DNA of 64,000 nt from Ramlibacter sp. (GCA_019635415.1 JAHBZN010000005.1:117512-181511); one strand, 5' to 3'. Numbered from the stretch's first letter, positions 18,615 through 27,329 are shown. Translations and numbers: made by a program. Notes: generated from the sequence alone by a model not told the origin.

Positions 18615-19946
18615 TCACACCGCCGCGGCCCAGAAGTTCTGCCGGGCTTTCAGCAGGGCTTCGGTGGGCGCGGGGGCGGGGGGGGCCGGCATGGTTTTGA
18701 TCCGCGGCTCCTTGCTCAGCGGGTCCTGCTGCTCGGGCGGGTAGATGACGCCGGGCTTGATCACCAGGTCGTGCGAAGGCCCGCCCTTCCAGCTCGCGGG
18801 GTAGGCTGGCGTCCAGTAGGTCGCGTCCGGCCATTCCATCACGCGGTGGTAGTCGGGGCGAACGGGCGCACTCACCCGGGTGTGCGTGACCTTGCCGTCA
18901 CCCACGGTGACTTCCACATGAGTGCCCACGTTGGCCCGCCCGATCAGGGCGATGCTGTCGTTGTGGGTGGCGGGGCGGATCTGGTTGCTGGCCACCTTCT
19001 CGTTCCATTCCTTGCAGGCGTCTTCGTACTGGCGCCACGCGTCGCTGGAGTTCATGGGCCGGGGCGTACGCAGCCAGGTCTTGGCCTGGTCCCGGGTCAG
19101 CTTTTCCACGGGCACCCATTTGTTGAACCCGATCAGCGGGGTCACGTACGCCGAGTGCCCCTTCATGTGGGTGACCCAGCGGTGGTACATCATGTAGTCG
19201 GATGTCCATGCCAGTCGCTCGGCGTGGAAGATGCCTCGGCTGCCGCACACCTCGCAATCCCGCTGCAAGGCCATTCGGTCGCTCAGCGCGGGGTGGAAGT
19301 TGGCCTGGACGCGCAGCCATTCGACCTCCAGCCGCCGGTCGTTGTAGCGGCGCCAGGCCTCCAGCGCGGCCTTGCGTGCCTGCATGAGCTGGCGGGCGGC
19401 ATGCATCACGGTGTCGTAGTGGGCGCCGGTCGGTCGCGGCGGCAACGACCACTTGCCCAGCAGCTCGGCGTCCTCCACCGGCAGGCGTCCTTTCTGGCCG
19501 CAGCGCCAGCACTCGGCCTCCAGGTGGAGTTTGTCGACCGCTTGCTGCGCGAGGCTGTGTTCACGCATCAGGTCGTCCCAGCGCGCGGTAGAGGTCTGGG
19601 CCAGGGTGCGCAGGTGGGAGGCCGCGGTGACCACCATGCGCTCCACGCGCTCCTGCCGGGCGAGTTGTTCACGCTCCCGCTGCTGGGCGGCCATCAACTC
19701 CATCAGGTGGCGCTGGCGCTCGGCCTCCTGTCGCGCGGCTTCGGCCTGCGCCTGCCGCTGCGCCTGTTCGGCCAGCGCCCGGCCCATCCGCTCGGCTTCA
19801 GGGTCGTCCACCACGTCCCAGTCGTCGCCCATCGCCTGGGCTTGCTGCACGTCAGCGGCCGCGGCATTCAGGTCCTGGGCCGGGCGGCGGAATTCAGCGA
19901 CTTTGGCGGGAGTGCCTTGGGACTTGAAGAGCTGGAAAAACGACAT
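18615..19946 (-). CDS. uncharacterised coiled-coil protein with two CxxC knuckles
   Basis: 443 residues, family not recognised. Residues about 55-105 are a charged Ala/Gln/Glu/Arg-rich helix, probably a coiled coil. Two Cys pairs, CWRC (146/149) and CEVC (231/234), are 85 residues apart and could form one zinc-ribbon site. The central region is aromatic-rich (TSDYMMYHRWVTHMKGH) and the C-terminus is Pro-rich (RIKTMPAPPAPAPTEAL). No signal peptide or membrane segment. It is convergent with the E1 gene, 8 bases from its stop, and has no operon partner. ATG 19946 gives MSFFQLFKSQ; no strong ribosome-binding site was noted. Clearly coding, function unknown. Confidence 0.8.
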   Translation of the reverse strand: MSFFQLFKSQGTPAKVAEFRRPAQDLNAAAADVQQAQAMGDDWDVVDDPEAERMGRALAEQAQRQAQAEAARQEAERQRHLMELMAAQQREREQLARQERVERMVVTAASHLRTLAQTSTARWDDLMREHSLAQQAVDKLHLEAECWRCGQKGRLPVEDAELLGKWSLPPRPTGAHYDTVMHAARQLMQARKAALEAWRRYNDRRLEVEWLRVQANFHPALSDRMALQRDCEVCGSRGIFHAERLAWTSDYMMYHRWVTHMKGHSAYVTPLIGFNKWVPVEKLTRDQAKTWLRTPRPMNSSDAWRQYEDACKEWNEKVASNQIRPATHNDSIALIGRANVGTHVEVTVGDGKVTHTRVSAPVRPDYHRVMEWPDATYWTPAYPASWKGGPSHDLVIKPGVIYPPEQQDPLSKEPRIKTMPAPPAPAPTEALLKARQNFWAAAV

Positions 19947-20049
19947 GGTTCAGCGGGAGGTCCGGATCGCGGGGAGCCACTGAAATGGTAACAAATCCTT
20001 TCAGCCCGGGGCCGCCGCGCCTCCCGGGTCCCCGCGCCGATCCCCGCGC

Positions 20050-21069
20050 CTAGAAGCCCGCGAGCACCACCTTGCCGATGCTGCGGCCGGTTTCCACCAG
20101 CGCGTGGGCACGCCGCAGGTTGGCCGCGTTGATCGGCCCGACCTGCTCGGTCAGTGTGCTGCGCAGGCGCCCGGCGTCCACCAGCGCGGCCACCTCGGCC
20201 AGCAGCTCGCCCTGGCGCGCCATGTCGGGCGTGCCGAACATGGAGCGCGTGAACATCATTTCCCAGTGCAGGGAGATGCTCTTGCGCTTGAGCGGCAGGG
20301 CGTCGAGCGCGGCGGGGTCGTCGATCAGGGCCAGTGCGCCCTGGGGCTTGATGCATTCAAGGTACTGCGGCATGTGCTGCTGGGTCTGCGTGAGGCTGGC
20401 CACGTAGTCCACGGCCGGGACACCTAGCGCGGCCAGTTCGGCAGCCAGCGGCCGGGAATGGTCGATCACGTCGTGCGCGCCCAGGTCCAGGCACCACTGG
20501 CGCGTCTCGGGCCGCGAGGCCGTGGCAATGACGCGCAGCCCGGTGAGCTGGCGCGCGAGCTGGATCAGCACCGAGCCCACGCCGCCGGCGCCGCCGACCA
20601 CCAGCAGGCTCTGGCCGCTGGCCTCGCCGCCTTCGCTGCGCGGCACGCGCAGGCGATCAAACAGGATTTCCCAGGCCGTGATGCTGGTCAGTGGCAAAGC
20701 CGCCGCCTGCGCGTCGCTCAGCGTGGCGGGCGCGCGGGCCACGATGCGCTCGTCCACCACGTGCAGCTGCGCGTTGGTGCCGGGCCGGATGAACGAGCCG
20801 GCGTAGTAGACGCGGTCGCCGGGCTTGAATGCGCGCACCTCGGCGCCCACGGCGTGCACCGTGCCCACGGCGTCCCAGCCCAGCACCTTGGCCTGGCCAG
20901 CCTCCGGGGGCATGGCGGCGCGCACCTTCACGTCGACCGGGTTGACCGAGACGGCCTGCACGCGGACCAGCAGGTCCCGGGCGCCCGGCTGCGGGTCGGG
21001 CAGTTCCAGGTCTTGCAACGCGGCAGCGTCGGTGATGGGGAGGGGGCGCTGGTAACCGATGGCTTTCAT
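20050..21069 (-). CDS. zinc-type alcohol dehydrogenase / quinone oxidoreductase (MDR family)
   Basis: 339 residues of the medium-chain dehydrogenase superfamily, zinc-independent quinone-oxidoreductase-like branch. Seen: GARDLLVRVQAVSVNPVDVK at the N-terminus, GWDAVGTVHAVGAEV, the NADP-binding LLVVGGAGGVGSVLIQLARQ, and C-terminal GRSIGKVVL. Expected to reduce enones or quinones with NADPH. ATG 21069 gives MKAIGYQRPLP, the normal start; AAAGGACATCCC lies upstream. It is divergent from a LysR regulator 93 bases away, which probably controls it. Confidence 0.92.
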   Translation of the reverse strand: MKAIGYQRPLPITDAAALQDLELPDPQPGARDLLVRVQAVSVNPVDVKVRAAMPPEAGQAKVLGWDAVGTVHAVGAEVRAFKPGDRVYYAGSFIRPGTNAQLHVVDERIVARAPATLSDAQAAALPLTSITAWEILFDRLRVPRSEGGEASGQSLLVVGGAGGVGSVLIQLARQLTGLRVIATASRPETRQWCLDLGAHDVIDHSRPLAAELAALGVPAVDYVASLTQTQQHMPQYLECIKPQGALALIDDPAALDALPLKRKSISLHWEMMFTRSMFGTPDMARQGELLAEVAALVDAGRLRSTLTEQVGPINAANLRRAHALVETGRSIGKVVLAGF

Positions 21070-21162
21070 GGGATGTCCTTTCAGATCAATGAGGGGATGA
21101 GGCTGGAATCTAGGGCCATGCAACATCATTGATAAGAAGGTTCAATTCACTATCATCTTCAA

Positions 21163-22128
21163 ATGAAAATTGAAAATATGCAGGACCTGCGGGTGCTGGT
21201 GGAGGCGGCCCGCGGCGGCACGCTGACGGCGGCGGCGCGGGCGCTGGACCTGACCCCAGCCGCCGCCAGCGCCATGCTTAAACGGCTGGAGTCGCAGCTG
21301 GGCGCGCGCCTGTTCGAGCGCTCCACGCGCGCGATGCGCCTCACCGCGCAGGGGCAGACCCTGCTGGACTACGCGAGCCGGGCGCTGGAGCTGGTGCAGG
21401 AGGGCGAGGCGCAGGTGTCCTCGCATGCCGGGGCGCTGGTGGGCACGGTGCGCGTGGCCGCGCCGTCCGACCTGGGGCGCAGCGTGCTGCTGCCGTGGAT
21501 CGACGACTTCCTGGCCCTGCACCCGGGCGTGCAGGTGGCGCTGAGCGTGAGCGACCGCGTGCAGGATGTGTTGCGCGACGCGGTCGATCTGGCACTGCGC
21601 TATGGCGAGCCGGCCGATTCCCGGCTGGTGGCCCGGCCGCTGTACCGGGCGCGTCGCGTGGTCTGCGCGTCGCCCGCCTACCTGCGCCGGTGTGGCACGC
21701 CGCAGACCCTGCAGGACCTGGCACAGCACAACTGCCTGACGCTGCACATCGGCGGCAAGCGCGAGGTGCGCTGGCGCTTTGAGTCGCCCGACGGCAAGGA
21801 GGGCAAAAGCGGCACGCCGGTGGATGTGCGCGTGGACGGTGACCGTAGCGTGGACGACGGGGCCATCGGGCGCGAATGGGCGCTGGCGGGCGCGGGCATT
21901 GTCTACAAGTCGGGCATCGACATCGCCGCCCATCTGCGCTCGGGGGCACTGGTGCCGCTGCTGCCCGAGTGGCTGGGCCAGGCCTATGCGCTCAACGCCA
22001 TCCTGCCGAGCAACCGCTTCCTGCCGGCGCGGGTGCGCTCGCTGGTGGACTTCCTGGCGGCGCGGTTCGCGGCGTTCGATGCGCCGGCCGCACCGGCCAC
22101 CCCGCTCAGCGGCCCTGCAGCCGGTTGA
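21163..22128 (+). CDS. LysR-family transcriptional regulator
   Basis: 321 residues. The winged helix-turn-helix is MQDLRVLVEAARGGTLTAAA ... RLESQLGARLFERSTRAMRLT, followed by a periplasmic-binding-like effector domain (GTVRVAAPSDLGRSVLLPWI). It reads like the subgroup that controls adjacent oxidoreductase genes, as in the divergent quinone oxidoreductase here. The intergenic region is AT-rich and would hold the T-N11-A operator. Its last 23 bases overlap the convergent gene at 22106-23335. Confidence 0.94.
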   Translation: MKIENMQDLRVLVEAARGGTLTAAARALDLTPAAASAMLKRLESQLGARLFERSTRAMRLTAQGQTLLDYASRALELVQEGEAQVSSHAGALVGTVRVAAPSDLGRSVLLPWIDDFLALHPGVQVALSVSDRVQDVLRDAVDLALRYGEPADSRLVARPLYRARRVVCASPAYLRRCGTPQTLQDLAQHNCLTLHIGGKREVRWRFESPDGKEGKSGTPVDVRVDGDRSVDDGAIGREWALAGAGIVYKSGIDIAAHLRSGALVPLLPEWLGQAYALNAILPSNRFLPARVRSLVDFLAARFAAFDAPAAPATPLSGPAAG

Positions 22129-23335
22129 CTTCGGCCAATGCGGTCTCGGCGTCCTTGCCGTACTCCGCCAGATAGCGGTCGCGCTCCTCGCTGCTCCATT
22201 CGTCGGCCGAGAAGCGCGACAGGGCGTATTGCCCGCTGCGGTAGATCACGCCGGGTTGTCGCGCCATCATGGCGCGGTCGGGGAACTGGTCCGGGATCAA
22301 CAGGAAGCCCTCCACGTCGCGCAGGCGAAGCGGAAAAGCCGGGCTCTTGTCGCGCACCAGGGCGCCGAACAGGTTGAGCCTGAACTCCTGTGCGCCGGTG
22401 CCCACCTCGTTGTTGAACTGCAGCAGCGCGAACGGTGTGCCGTTGGCGTCGTCCACACGCGCGCTGACCACGTAGCGCCCGGCGCGCGCCACGTTGGCCT
22501 TGAGGTAGAAGTTGAGCGAGCCGGCTTCGAGTGCCTCGCGCACGCCGGCCCAGGTCGCGGGGACCTCGGGGGTGTAGACCACATCGAAATGCGCGACACC
22601 CTGTTCACCGCCAGCCGTGACCTGCGCCAGCAGCCGGATGGTGCCGGAGTAGGCGGCAAAGCCCTGCTGCGCCGGACTGAGGCGGGCGCTGTAGATGCCG
22701 TCACCCGCCGCGGCGTCGGCGTCCGTGCCATCGTCCCGGAATGCCACGGCGGTCTGGATCAGCGTGGTGGGCACCGTGGTTTCGGGCACCGATTGCGCTT
22801 GCGCGCGGGTCACCACCAGCGGCAGCGGCTGGCCGCGGGCGTCCGTGGCCGCGATGGTGAATCTGACGGTTTCGTTGCCCCCCATGAACACCCGCTCCTG
22901 CGTGGTGCGCAACCGGATGCCGGCGGCCGCGTCACCGTTGGCCTTGCGCAGCGCGTTGTCTTCGCGAATGGGGTCGAACGGGCGAACCTGATCGGGGTGC
23001 TCGGCGATCGGGCGCGACTCGTGCGGGTAGCGTGTGGCGTCTCGGTAGCTGGCGTAGATCTGCTCGGCGCGTTCGTAGCGGCCGCGCCAGAGCGCGAGCT
23101 GGGTCTGGCGGGCGTCGAGGCCGGCCGCGCTGAACGGGCCGGTGCCCGCCGCACCTGGCGGAGTGGGCGTGACCCCCGCCGCGTTGCCGGTGGCCGCGCC
23201 GGGCGGGCCGCCGCCACCCGCGGCAGCGGACGCTGGGGCCGACGCTGCTTCACCGTCGGAGGCGGCAACGAACCAACCCAGTGCCAGGGCGACCGCCACC
23301 GCGCCGCCCAGCGCCAGGGCCCTGCCGCGCCGCAT
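22106..23335 (-). CDS. membrane-anchored exported protein, partner of the secreted hydrolase
   Basis: 409 residues. An N-terminal membrane anchor (about 6-25, ALALGGAVAVALALGWFV) is followed by an Ala/Gly/Pro linker to about residue 68, then a soluble periplasmic part. DDGTDADAAAGDGIYSARL (about residue 208) resembles the calcium-binding-type loop of choice-of-anchor X/Ig-like domains. The function is unknown. It begins 3 bases after the stop of the exported hydrolase gene, so the two are co-translated. The anchor-linker-domain topology recalls lipase-specific foldases, although their RxxFDY motif was not found, so a chaperone or inhibitor role is only a suggestion. Confidence 0.75.
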   Translation of the reverse strand: MRRGRALALGGAVAVALALGWFVAASDGEAASAPASAAAGGGGPPGAATGNAAGVTPTPPGAAGTGPFSAAGLDARQTQLALWRGRYERAEQIYASYRDATRYPHESRPIAEHPDQVRPFDPIREDNALRKANGDAAAGIRLRTTQERVFMGGNETVRFTIAATDARGQPLPLVVTRAQAQSVPETTVPTTLIQTAVAFRDDGTDADAAAGDGIYSARLSPAQQGFAAYSGTIRLLAQVTAGGEQGVAHFDVVYTPEVPATWAGVREALEAGSLNFYLKANVARAGRYVVSARVDDANGTPFALLQFNNEVGTGAQEFRLNLFGALVRDKSPAFPLRLRDVEGFLLIPDQFPDRAMMARQPGVIYRSGQYALSRFSADEWSSEERDRYLAEYGKDAETALAEVNRLQGR

Positions 23336-23338
23336 GCG

Positions 23339-24250
23339 TCAGTTGGCGTTGGCCGCCATGTCGGCGCGCACCTTGGACACGACCCCACCCCAGCTACCGT
23401 TGGTGTAGTGGTTCAGTGCCTCGGCGTCGTCGCGGAACTTGACGCTGTGGTACGCCCATTTGGGGGTGCCGCCTTCGTTGGCCGCGGTGCCGAGCGTCAG
23501 GTCGTTGCAGAACCAGTCCGACGGGTTGCAGTACGCGCCGCCGCCGCTGCCCGACACCCCGCCCGCCGAGTGGTAGGCCACGGCCTGGTCGTCCTGCCCG
23601 GGCAACAGCCCCGACTGCACCGAGCCGTTGGAGCCCGCGTACATGTAGAACCACTTGGCGCGCGTCTGGTTATGGTCGTACATGGCCCGCGCGGTGGCGG
23701 TTTTGAGGTCGGAGGTGAGCGGGTCCGACACCGCCCAGCTACCCAGGTTGGCCAGTTCGCTGCCGCCCGCCGCACCGGCGGCCACGTCCACCCACTTGAT
23801 GTTCCAGCCGGTCTGCGTGGTGCCGTCCGAGTTGCTGCACGAGCCGTTCGCGTTGGGCGAGGGCGTTTTCTTGTAGCGCGCGCTGCCGCCGTAGAGCGAG
23901 AGCGCGTAGCCGATCTGCAGGTTGCCCGCGCTGTGGGCGGCGATGTAGCACCAGTTGCTGCCGGTGCAGTAGCAATCCAGCGCGTCGCGGATGCGGTAGT
24001 TCTGGTCGGAGATGCGGTTGAAGCCATCCCAGTTGACGGACTTCTTGTTGACTCCCGCCGCGGTGGAGGCTGGGCCCCAGTAGGTGAAGTCGGCATGGTT
24101 GCCGGGTGTGCCGTTGCCATTGCGGCCGTTGATCCAAAGCGAGTAGTTGGTGGCGTACACGGCTCCCGCGAGGCCGCCGATCAGCGCCACGGCGCCCCAC
24201 ATCGCCAGGCGCGCGCGCTCGCCCGTCCACACCTGAAATCCTGAACGCAT
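23339..24250 (-). CDS. exported alpha/beta-hydrolase-like protein (AHSAG elbow)
   Basis: 303 residues. The N-terminus has a basic stretch and a hydrophobic segment (about 16-33, AMWGAVALIGGLAGAVYA) ending in a plausible signal peptidase site. The nucleophile elbow is YIAAHSAGNLQIGYAL with Ser107. Paired cysteines (CYCTGSNWC about 93-101, plus CNPSDWFC) suggest disulfides outside the cytoplasm. It is probably a secreted esterase or lipase of unknown substrate. ATG 24250 follows AGGAG at 7 bases; an in-frame upstream ATG lacks this. First gene of a two-gene operon with the anchored partner. Confidence 0.72.
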   Translation of the reverse strand: MRSGFQVWTGERARLAMWGAVALIGGLAGAVYATNYSLWINGRNGNGTPGNHADFTYWGPASTAAGVNKKSVNWDGFNRISDQNYRIRDALDCYCTGSNWCYIAAHSAGNLQIGYALSLYGGSARYKKTPSPNANGSCSNSDGTTQTGWNIKWVDVAAGAAGGSELANLGSWAVSDPLTSDLKTATARAMYDHNQTRAKWFYMYAGSNGSVQSGLLPGQDDQAVAYHSAGGVSGSGGGAYCNPSDWFCNDLTLGTAANEGGTPKWAYHSVKFRDDAEALNHYTNGSWGGVVSKVRADMAANAN

Positions 24251-24450
24251 CAAAGTCTCCTGAGATTGAATGTTTGATTTCACGGTGTGCTGATTCAGTG
24301 CGGCTGAAAAAAAGAACGACCGTGCTTTTATTATTGAGATGGCGCCACAGATTCCGCCATGCGGAGTAACCCGTGGTGTCAGCGGCTCGCAACGCGCGGC
24401 CGTGGCACCGCTTGCCAGGAGGCGCCCGTTCGGCCAGTAAGATGCGCCCC

Positions 24451-25269
24451 ATGGCTACACCCTCGCGCTTCTGGGCCGACCTGACCACCCGTGACTTTGC
24501 CGGGCTGGACCCGGTGTCCACCGTCGCCGTGTTGCCGGTGGCTGCCACCGAGCAGCACGGCCCGCACCTGCCGCTGAGCGTGGACCAGACGCTGGTGGAT
24601 GGGGTGGTTGCGGCGGCCCTGCCGCAGTTGCCTGCCGAGCTGCCGGCGCTGTTTCTGCCGACGCAAGCCGTGGGCTACAGCCCTGAACACGCGGCGTTCG
24701 CGGGCACGCTCACCCTGTCGTTCGAGACGGTCACTCGCACTTGGATCGAGCTGGGCGAATGCGTGGCGCGCGCGGGGGTCCGGAAGCTGTTGCTGTTCAA
24801 CAGCCACGGCGGACAGGTCAGCCTGATGGACGTGGTGGCGCGCGAGCTGCGCAACCGCTGCGGCCTCATCGTCTACAGCGCCAGCTGGTACAGCCTGCCA
24901 CTCGGGGCCGAGGTCGAGGGCCTGTTCAGCGCGGATGAGCATCGCTTTGGCATCCATGCCGGCGCGATCGAGACGTCGATGATGCTGGCGCTGCGGCCGC
25001 AGCAGGTGGTCATGGCGCAGGCCCGGAACTTTGCCTCGACGTCTCAGGCGCGTTCTGGCCAGTACCCGGTGCTGGGCAATGGCCGCAGCGCCAAGCTGGG
25101 GTGGGCCATGCAGGACTACAACCCGGCCGGCGCCGTGGGCGATGCGGCGGCGGCCACCGCCGACAAGGGGCGGCGCCTCATCGAAGCCGCAGCCCGGCAA
25201 CTGTCGGCGCTGCTGCAGGAGGTCTCGGCGCTGCCACTGGCCACGCTGGGCAGCCCGCCGGCCGCCTGA
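24451..25269 (+). CDS. creatininase-family amidohydrolase
   Basis: 272 residues. Metal ligands are visible as ATEQHGPHLPLSVDQ (Glu, His, Asp), NSHGGQ (His) and HAGAIETS (Glu). The family includes creatinine amidohydrolase, MftE and FAPy deformylases, so the substrate cannot be stated. ATG 24451 matches the usual start; an in-frame ATG at 24442 is equally possible because neither has a clear ribosome-binding site. It is divergent from the exported hydrolase operon, about 200 bases apart, and has no operon partner. Confidence 0.9.
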   Translation: MATPSRFWADLTTRDFAGLDPVSTVAVLPVAATEQHGPHLPLSVDQTLVDGVVAAALPQLPAELPALFLPTQAVGYSPEHAAFAGTLTLSFETVTRTWIELGECVARAGVRKLLLFNSHGGQVSLMDVVARELRNRCGLIVYSASWYSLPLGAEVEGLFSADEHRFGIHAGAIETSMMLALRPQQVVMAQARNFASTSQARSGQYPVLGNGRSAKLGWAMQDYNPAGAVGDAAAATADKGRRLIEAAARQLSALLQEVSALPLATLGSPPAA

Positions 25270-25409
25270 GGCCCACGGCGCGCGCTGGCGCACGCACTGT
25301 TGCTATTGCGCGAATCACACACTCTTTTACGCGACTCTGTGCGAACGGTCACAGGGGTTTTTGCGAGTCGTGCCTAGACTGCCAACAGGCAGAAAGGAGA
25401 GTCCTCGTG

Positions 25410-25586
25410 ATGCAAAAACCCGTTTCCCTTCCCGGTACCCCGGTCCGTCGCTCACCCGTGGCTCCCCGCACACCTGCGCGTTTCGCGCTCTGGCCGTCCC
25501 GCGCGGCCAGCCCGGTGGCCCGCCCCGCGCCGGTGGTGGACCTGCGCGACCTCGACCAGCGCGTGCGCGAAATCGGCGAGTGGTAG
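25410..25586 (+). CDS. small basic protein of unknown function
   Basis: 58 codons starting MQKPVSLPGTPVRRSPVAP, rich in Pro, Arg and Ala, and ending VVDLRDLDQRVREIGEW. AAAGGAGAG lies 10 bases before the ATG, a much better signal than chance frames have here. The acidic-basic C-terminal helix looks like the conserved part. No family recognised. It lies between the creatininase gene and the convergent TetR gene. The coding call is probable, not certain. Confidence 0.5.
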   Translation: MQKPVSLPGTPVRRSPVAPRTPARFALWPSRAASPVARPAPVVDLRDLDQRVREIGEW

Positions 25587-25596
25587 CGCGGCTGGC

Positions 25597-26166
25597 CTAG
25601 ACCGGCGCGCCGGCGGGTTCGATCGCGCTCAGCAGCCGCCGCAGCCCGGCCAGGGCGCCCTTCACATCGCCCATCTGTGCCCGCACGATGGCGCCATCGA
25701 TGGCCAGTGCCGCCGCCTGGGCTGTGGCCACTGCGTCGCCCGCCGGAGGCAGCAGGCCTGCGACGACCTGCACCATGTCCTGCTTGTGACGCCACGAGAT
25801 CTCCGCCGCATCGGGCAGTGCGCCTCCCACCTCCGCCACCGAGTTGATGAACGCGCAGCCCCGGAAGACCGGGTCGGCCAACCATTCGGCCAGTGCAGGG
25901 GCGACCGGCGCGAGCCCACCTCCAGGGGTCGCGCCATGGCGGCCCAGCGCATCGACGAACCAAGCCATCCAGCGTTCGTGGCGATAGTCCAGGAAGGCGC
26001 GTACCAGGTCGTCCTTGGAAGCGAAGTGCCGGTAGAAGGTGAGCTTGGCCACGCCGGATTCGGCAATCAGCCGGTCCACGCCGGTGGCGCGGATGCCATC
26101 GCGGTAGAACAGGTCGTGCGCGGTGACCAGGATGCGGTCTCGCGCGGGCAGGGCGGTCAGGTCCAT
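25597..26166 (-). CDS. TetR-family transcriptional regulator
   Basis: 189 residues. N-terminal helix-turn-helix: RDRILVTAHDLFYRDGIRAT, then VDRLIAESGVAKLTFYRHFASKDDLV. The ligand domain contains GCAFINSVAEVGG, seen in the AcuR/YxaF-like group. ATG 26166 is chosen because the frame upstream runs through the operators. It is divergent from the NTF2-like gene with two palindromic operators between them, so it likely represses both itself and that gene. Confidence 0.94.
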   Translation of the reverse strand: MDLTALPARDRILVTAHDLFYRDGIRATGVDRLIAESGVAKLTFYRHFASKDDLVRAFLDYRHERWMAWFVDALGRHGATPGGGLAPVAPALAEWLADPVFRGCAFINSVAEVGGALPDAAEISWRHKQDMVQVVAGLLPPAGDAVATAQAAALAIDGAIVRAQMGDVKGALAGLRRLLSAIEPAGAPV

Positions 26167-26175
26167 CCGGGCATT

Positions 26176-26193
26176 GTAGACAGATCGGTCTAC
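26176..26193. promoter_or_regulatory. TetR operator copy 1
   Basis: 18-bp palindrome with arms GTAGAC and GTCTAC around AGATCG. It is the first of two near-identical sites in the divergent intergenic region, 10 bases upstream of the TetR start codon. Confidence 0.8.
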
Positions 26194-26204
26194 CTTGTGG
26201 CAAA

Positions 26205-26222
26205 GTAGACAGACTTGTCTAC
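26205..26222. promoter_or_regulatory. TetR operator copy 2
   Basis: 18-bp palindrome with the same arms GTAGAC and GTCTAC around AGACTT, centred 29 bp from copy 1 and 15 bases before the NTF2-like start codon. The spacing puts both copies on nearly the same face of the helix, consistent with two dimers. Confidence 0.8.
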
Positions 26223-26236
26223 TTTGAAGGATTCCC

Positions 26237-26704
26237 ATGGAAACCAAGCCCCCGCTGCCCCCCTTTACTGCCGAGACCGCCGCACAGAAGGTGCGCATGG
26301 CCGAGGACGCGTGGAACTCCCGAGACCCCGACCGCGTGGTGCAGGTCTATACCGAAGACACGCACTGGCGCAACCGCGCCGAGTTTCCCGTGGGTCGTGA
26401 ACAGGTGCGGCAGTTCCTGCAGCGCAAATGGACGCGCGAGCTGGAGTACCGCCTGATCAAGGAGCTCTGGGCCTTCACCGGCCACCGCATTGCCGTGCGC
26501 TTTGCCTACGAGTGCCACGACGACTCGGGCCAATGGTTCCGTAGCTACGGCAACGAGAACTGGGAGTTCAATGACCAGGGCCTGATGCAGCGGCGCTTCG
26601 CCAGCATCAACGATCTGCCGATCCGTCCGGAAGACCGCAAGTTCCACTGGCCGCTGGGCCGGCGGCCCGACGATCACCCGGGGCTGTCCGACCTCGGGCT
26701 GTGA
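26237..26704 (+). CDS. DUF1348 NTF2-like protein
   Basis: 155 residues with the DUF1348/NTF2-like cone-fold pattern: AEDAWNSRDPDRVVQVYTED, HWRNRAEFPVGREQVRQFL, ENWEFNDQGLMQRRFASIND and RKFHWPLGRRPDDHPGL. It is a small cytosolic protein that may bind or isomerise a small molecule; no reaction is established. AAGGATTCCC precedes the ATG. It is controlled, by position, by the divergent TetR regulator, so it is probably induced by that regulator's ligand. Confidence 0.9.
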   Translation: METKPPLPPFTAETAAQKVRMAEDAWNSRDPDRVVQVYTEDTHWRNRAEFPVGREQVRQFLQRKWTRELEYRLIKELWAFTGHRIAVRFAYECHDDSGQWFRSYGNENWEFNDQGLMQRRFASINDLPIRPEDRKFHWPLGRRPDDHPGLSDLGL

Positions 26705-26709
26705 CCCGC

Positions 26710-27237
26710 TCAGTGCTTGTGGCCGGGTTCCCGGTTGCCGGGGCCGAACCGCTGGCTGTTCATGGGCGGCTCGGCTTCCATCAGGCGCATCCGGGCGATC
26801 CGCTGGGTGCAGTCGCCGGGGACGGTTCGGCATAGCGCCTCGTCGGCGACGCGCAAGGCCTTTTGCGTCTTGCGGAAGCGGCGCAGGTAGCGATCGGCCG
26901 CCTCCATGGCGCCGGGCAGGCTCATGCGGGCCGAGTTCAGCGCCCCGACCCAGCCGAAATACTCGATGCCCAGCCGGTGCGCCGTGGGCTTGGCCAGCGG
27001 CTTCAGCAGGTCGTCCAGGCAGTCGACGAACTCGTCGGCGTCGTGGTGCAGCTTCATCTGGCACCGGGTCTGCGTGTCACGTGCGGCCAGGGCTACTTCG
27101 GCCATGTCGGTGCCGGCGTGGGCGCCTGCCGCGCAGGCCAGCACGATCGCGCCCAGTGCCCAGCGGCTGAGGCGTGGTGTCCGGCGGCGCTGCGGCGCGG
27201 GTTGGGTTGTGGCGGCGGGATGCGGGCGATGGGGCAT
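26710..27237 (-). CDS. exported hypothetical protein with conserved cysteines
   Basis: 175 residues. A basic N-terminus, a hydrophobic stretch (RWALGAIVLACAAGAHA, about 25-41) and a likely cleavage site after AHA indicate a signal peptide. Four cysteines in the mature part (CQMKLH, DCLDDLL, CRTVPGDC) could form two disulfides. No family recognised. ATG 27237 is used because the preceding in-frame start adds residues ahead of the basic n-region. It is convergent with the NTF2-like gene and divergent from the 5'-nucleotidase. Confidence 0.68.
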   Translation of the reverse strand: MPHRPHPAATTQPAPQRRRTPRLSRWALGAIVLACAAGAHAGTDMAEVALAARDTQTRCQMKLHHDADEFVDCLDDLLKPLAKPTAHRLGIEYFGWVGALNSARMSLPGAMEAADRYLRRFRKTQKALRVADEALCRTVPGDCTQRIARMRLMEAEPPMNSQRFGPGNREPGHKH

Positions 27238-27329
27238 GGCCGTCACCTTAGCGCCGCAATGTGTCACCGCTGCGTCATACCAGCCCCCTACCTTATCGGC
27301 TTTCCCATCACCGGCCTTTGAGGACCCCC

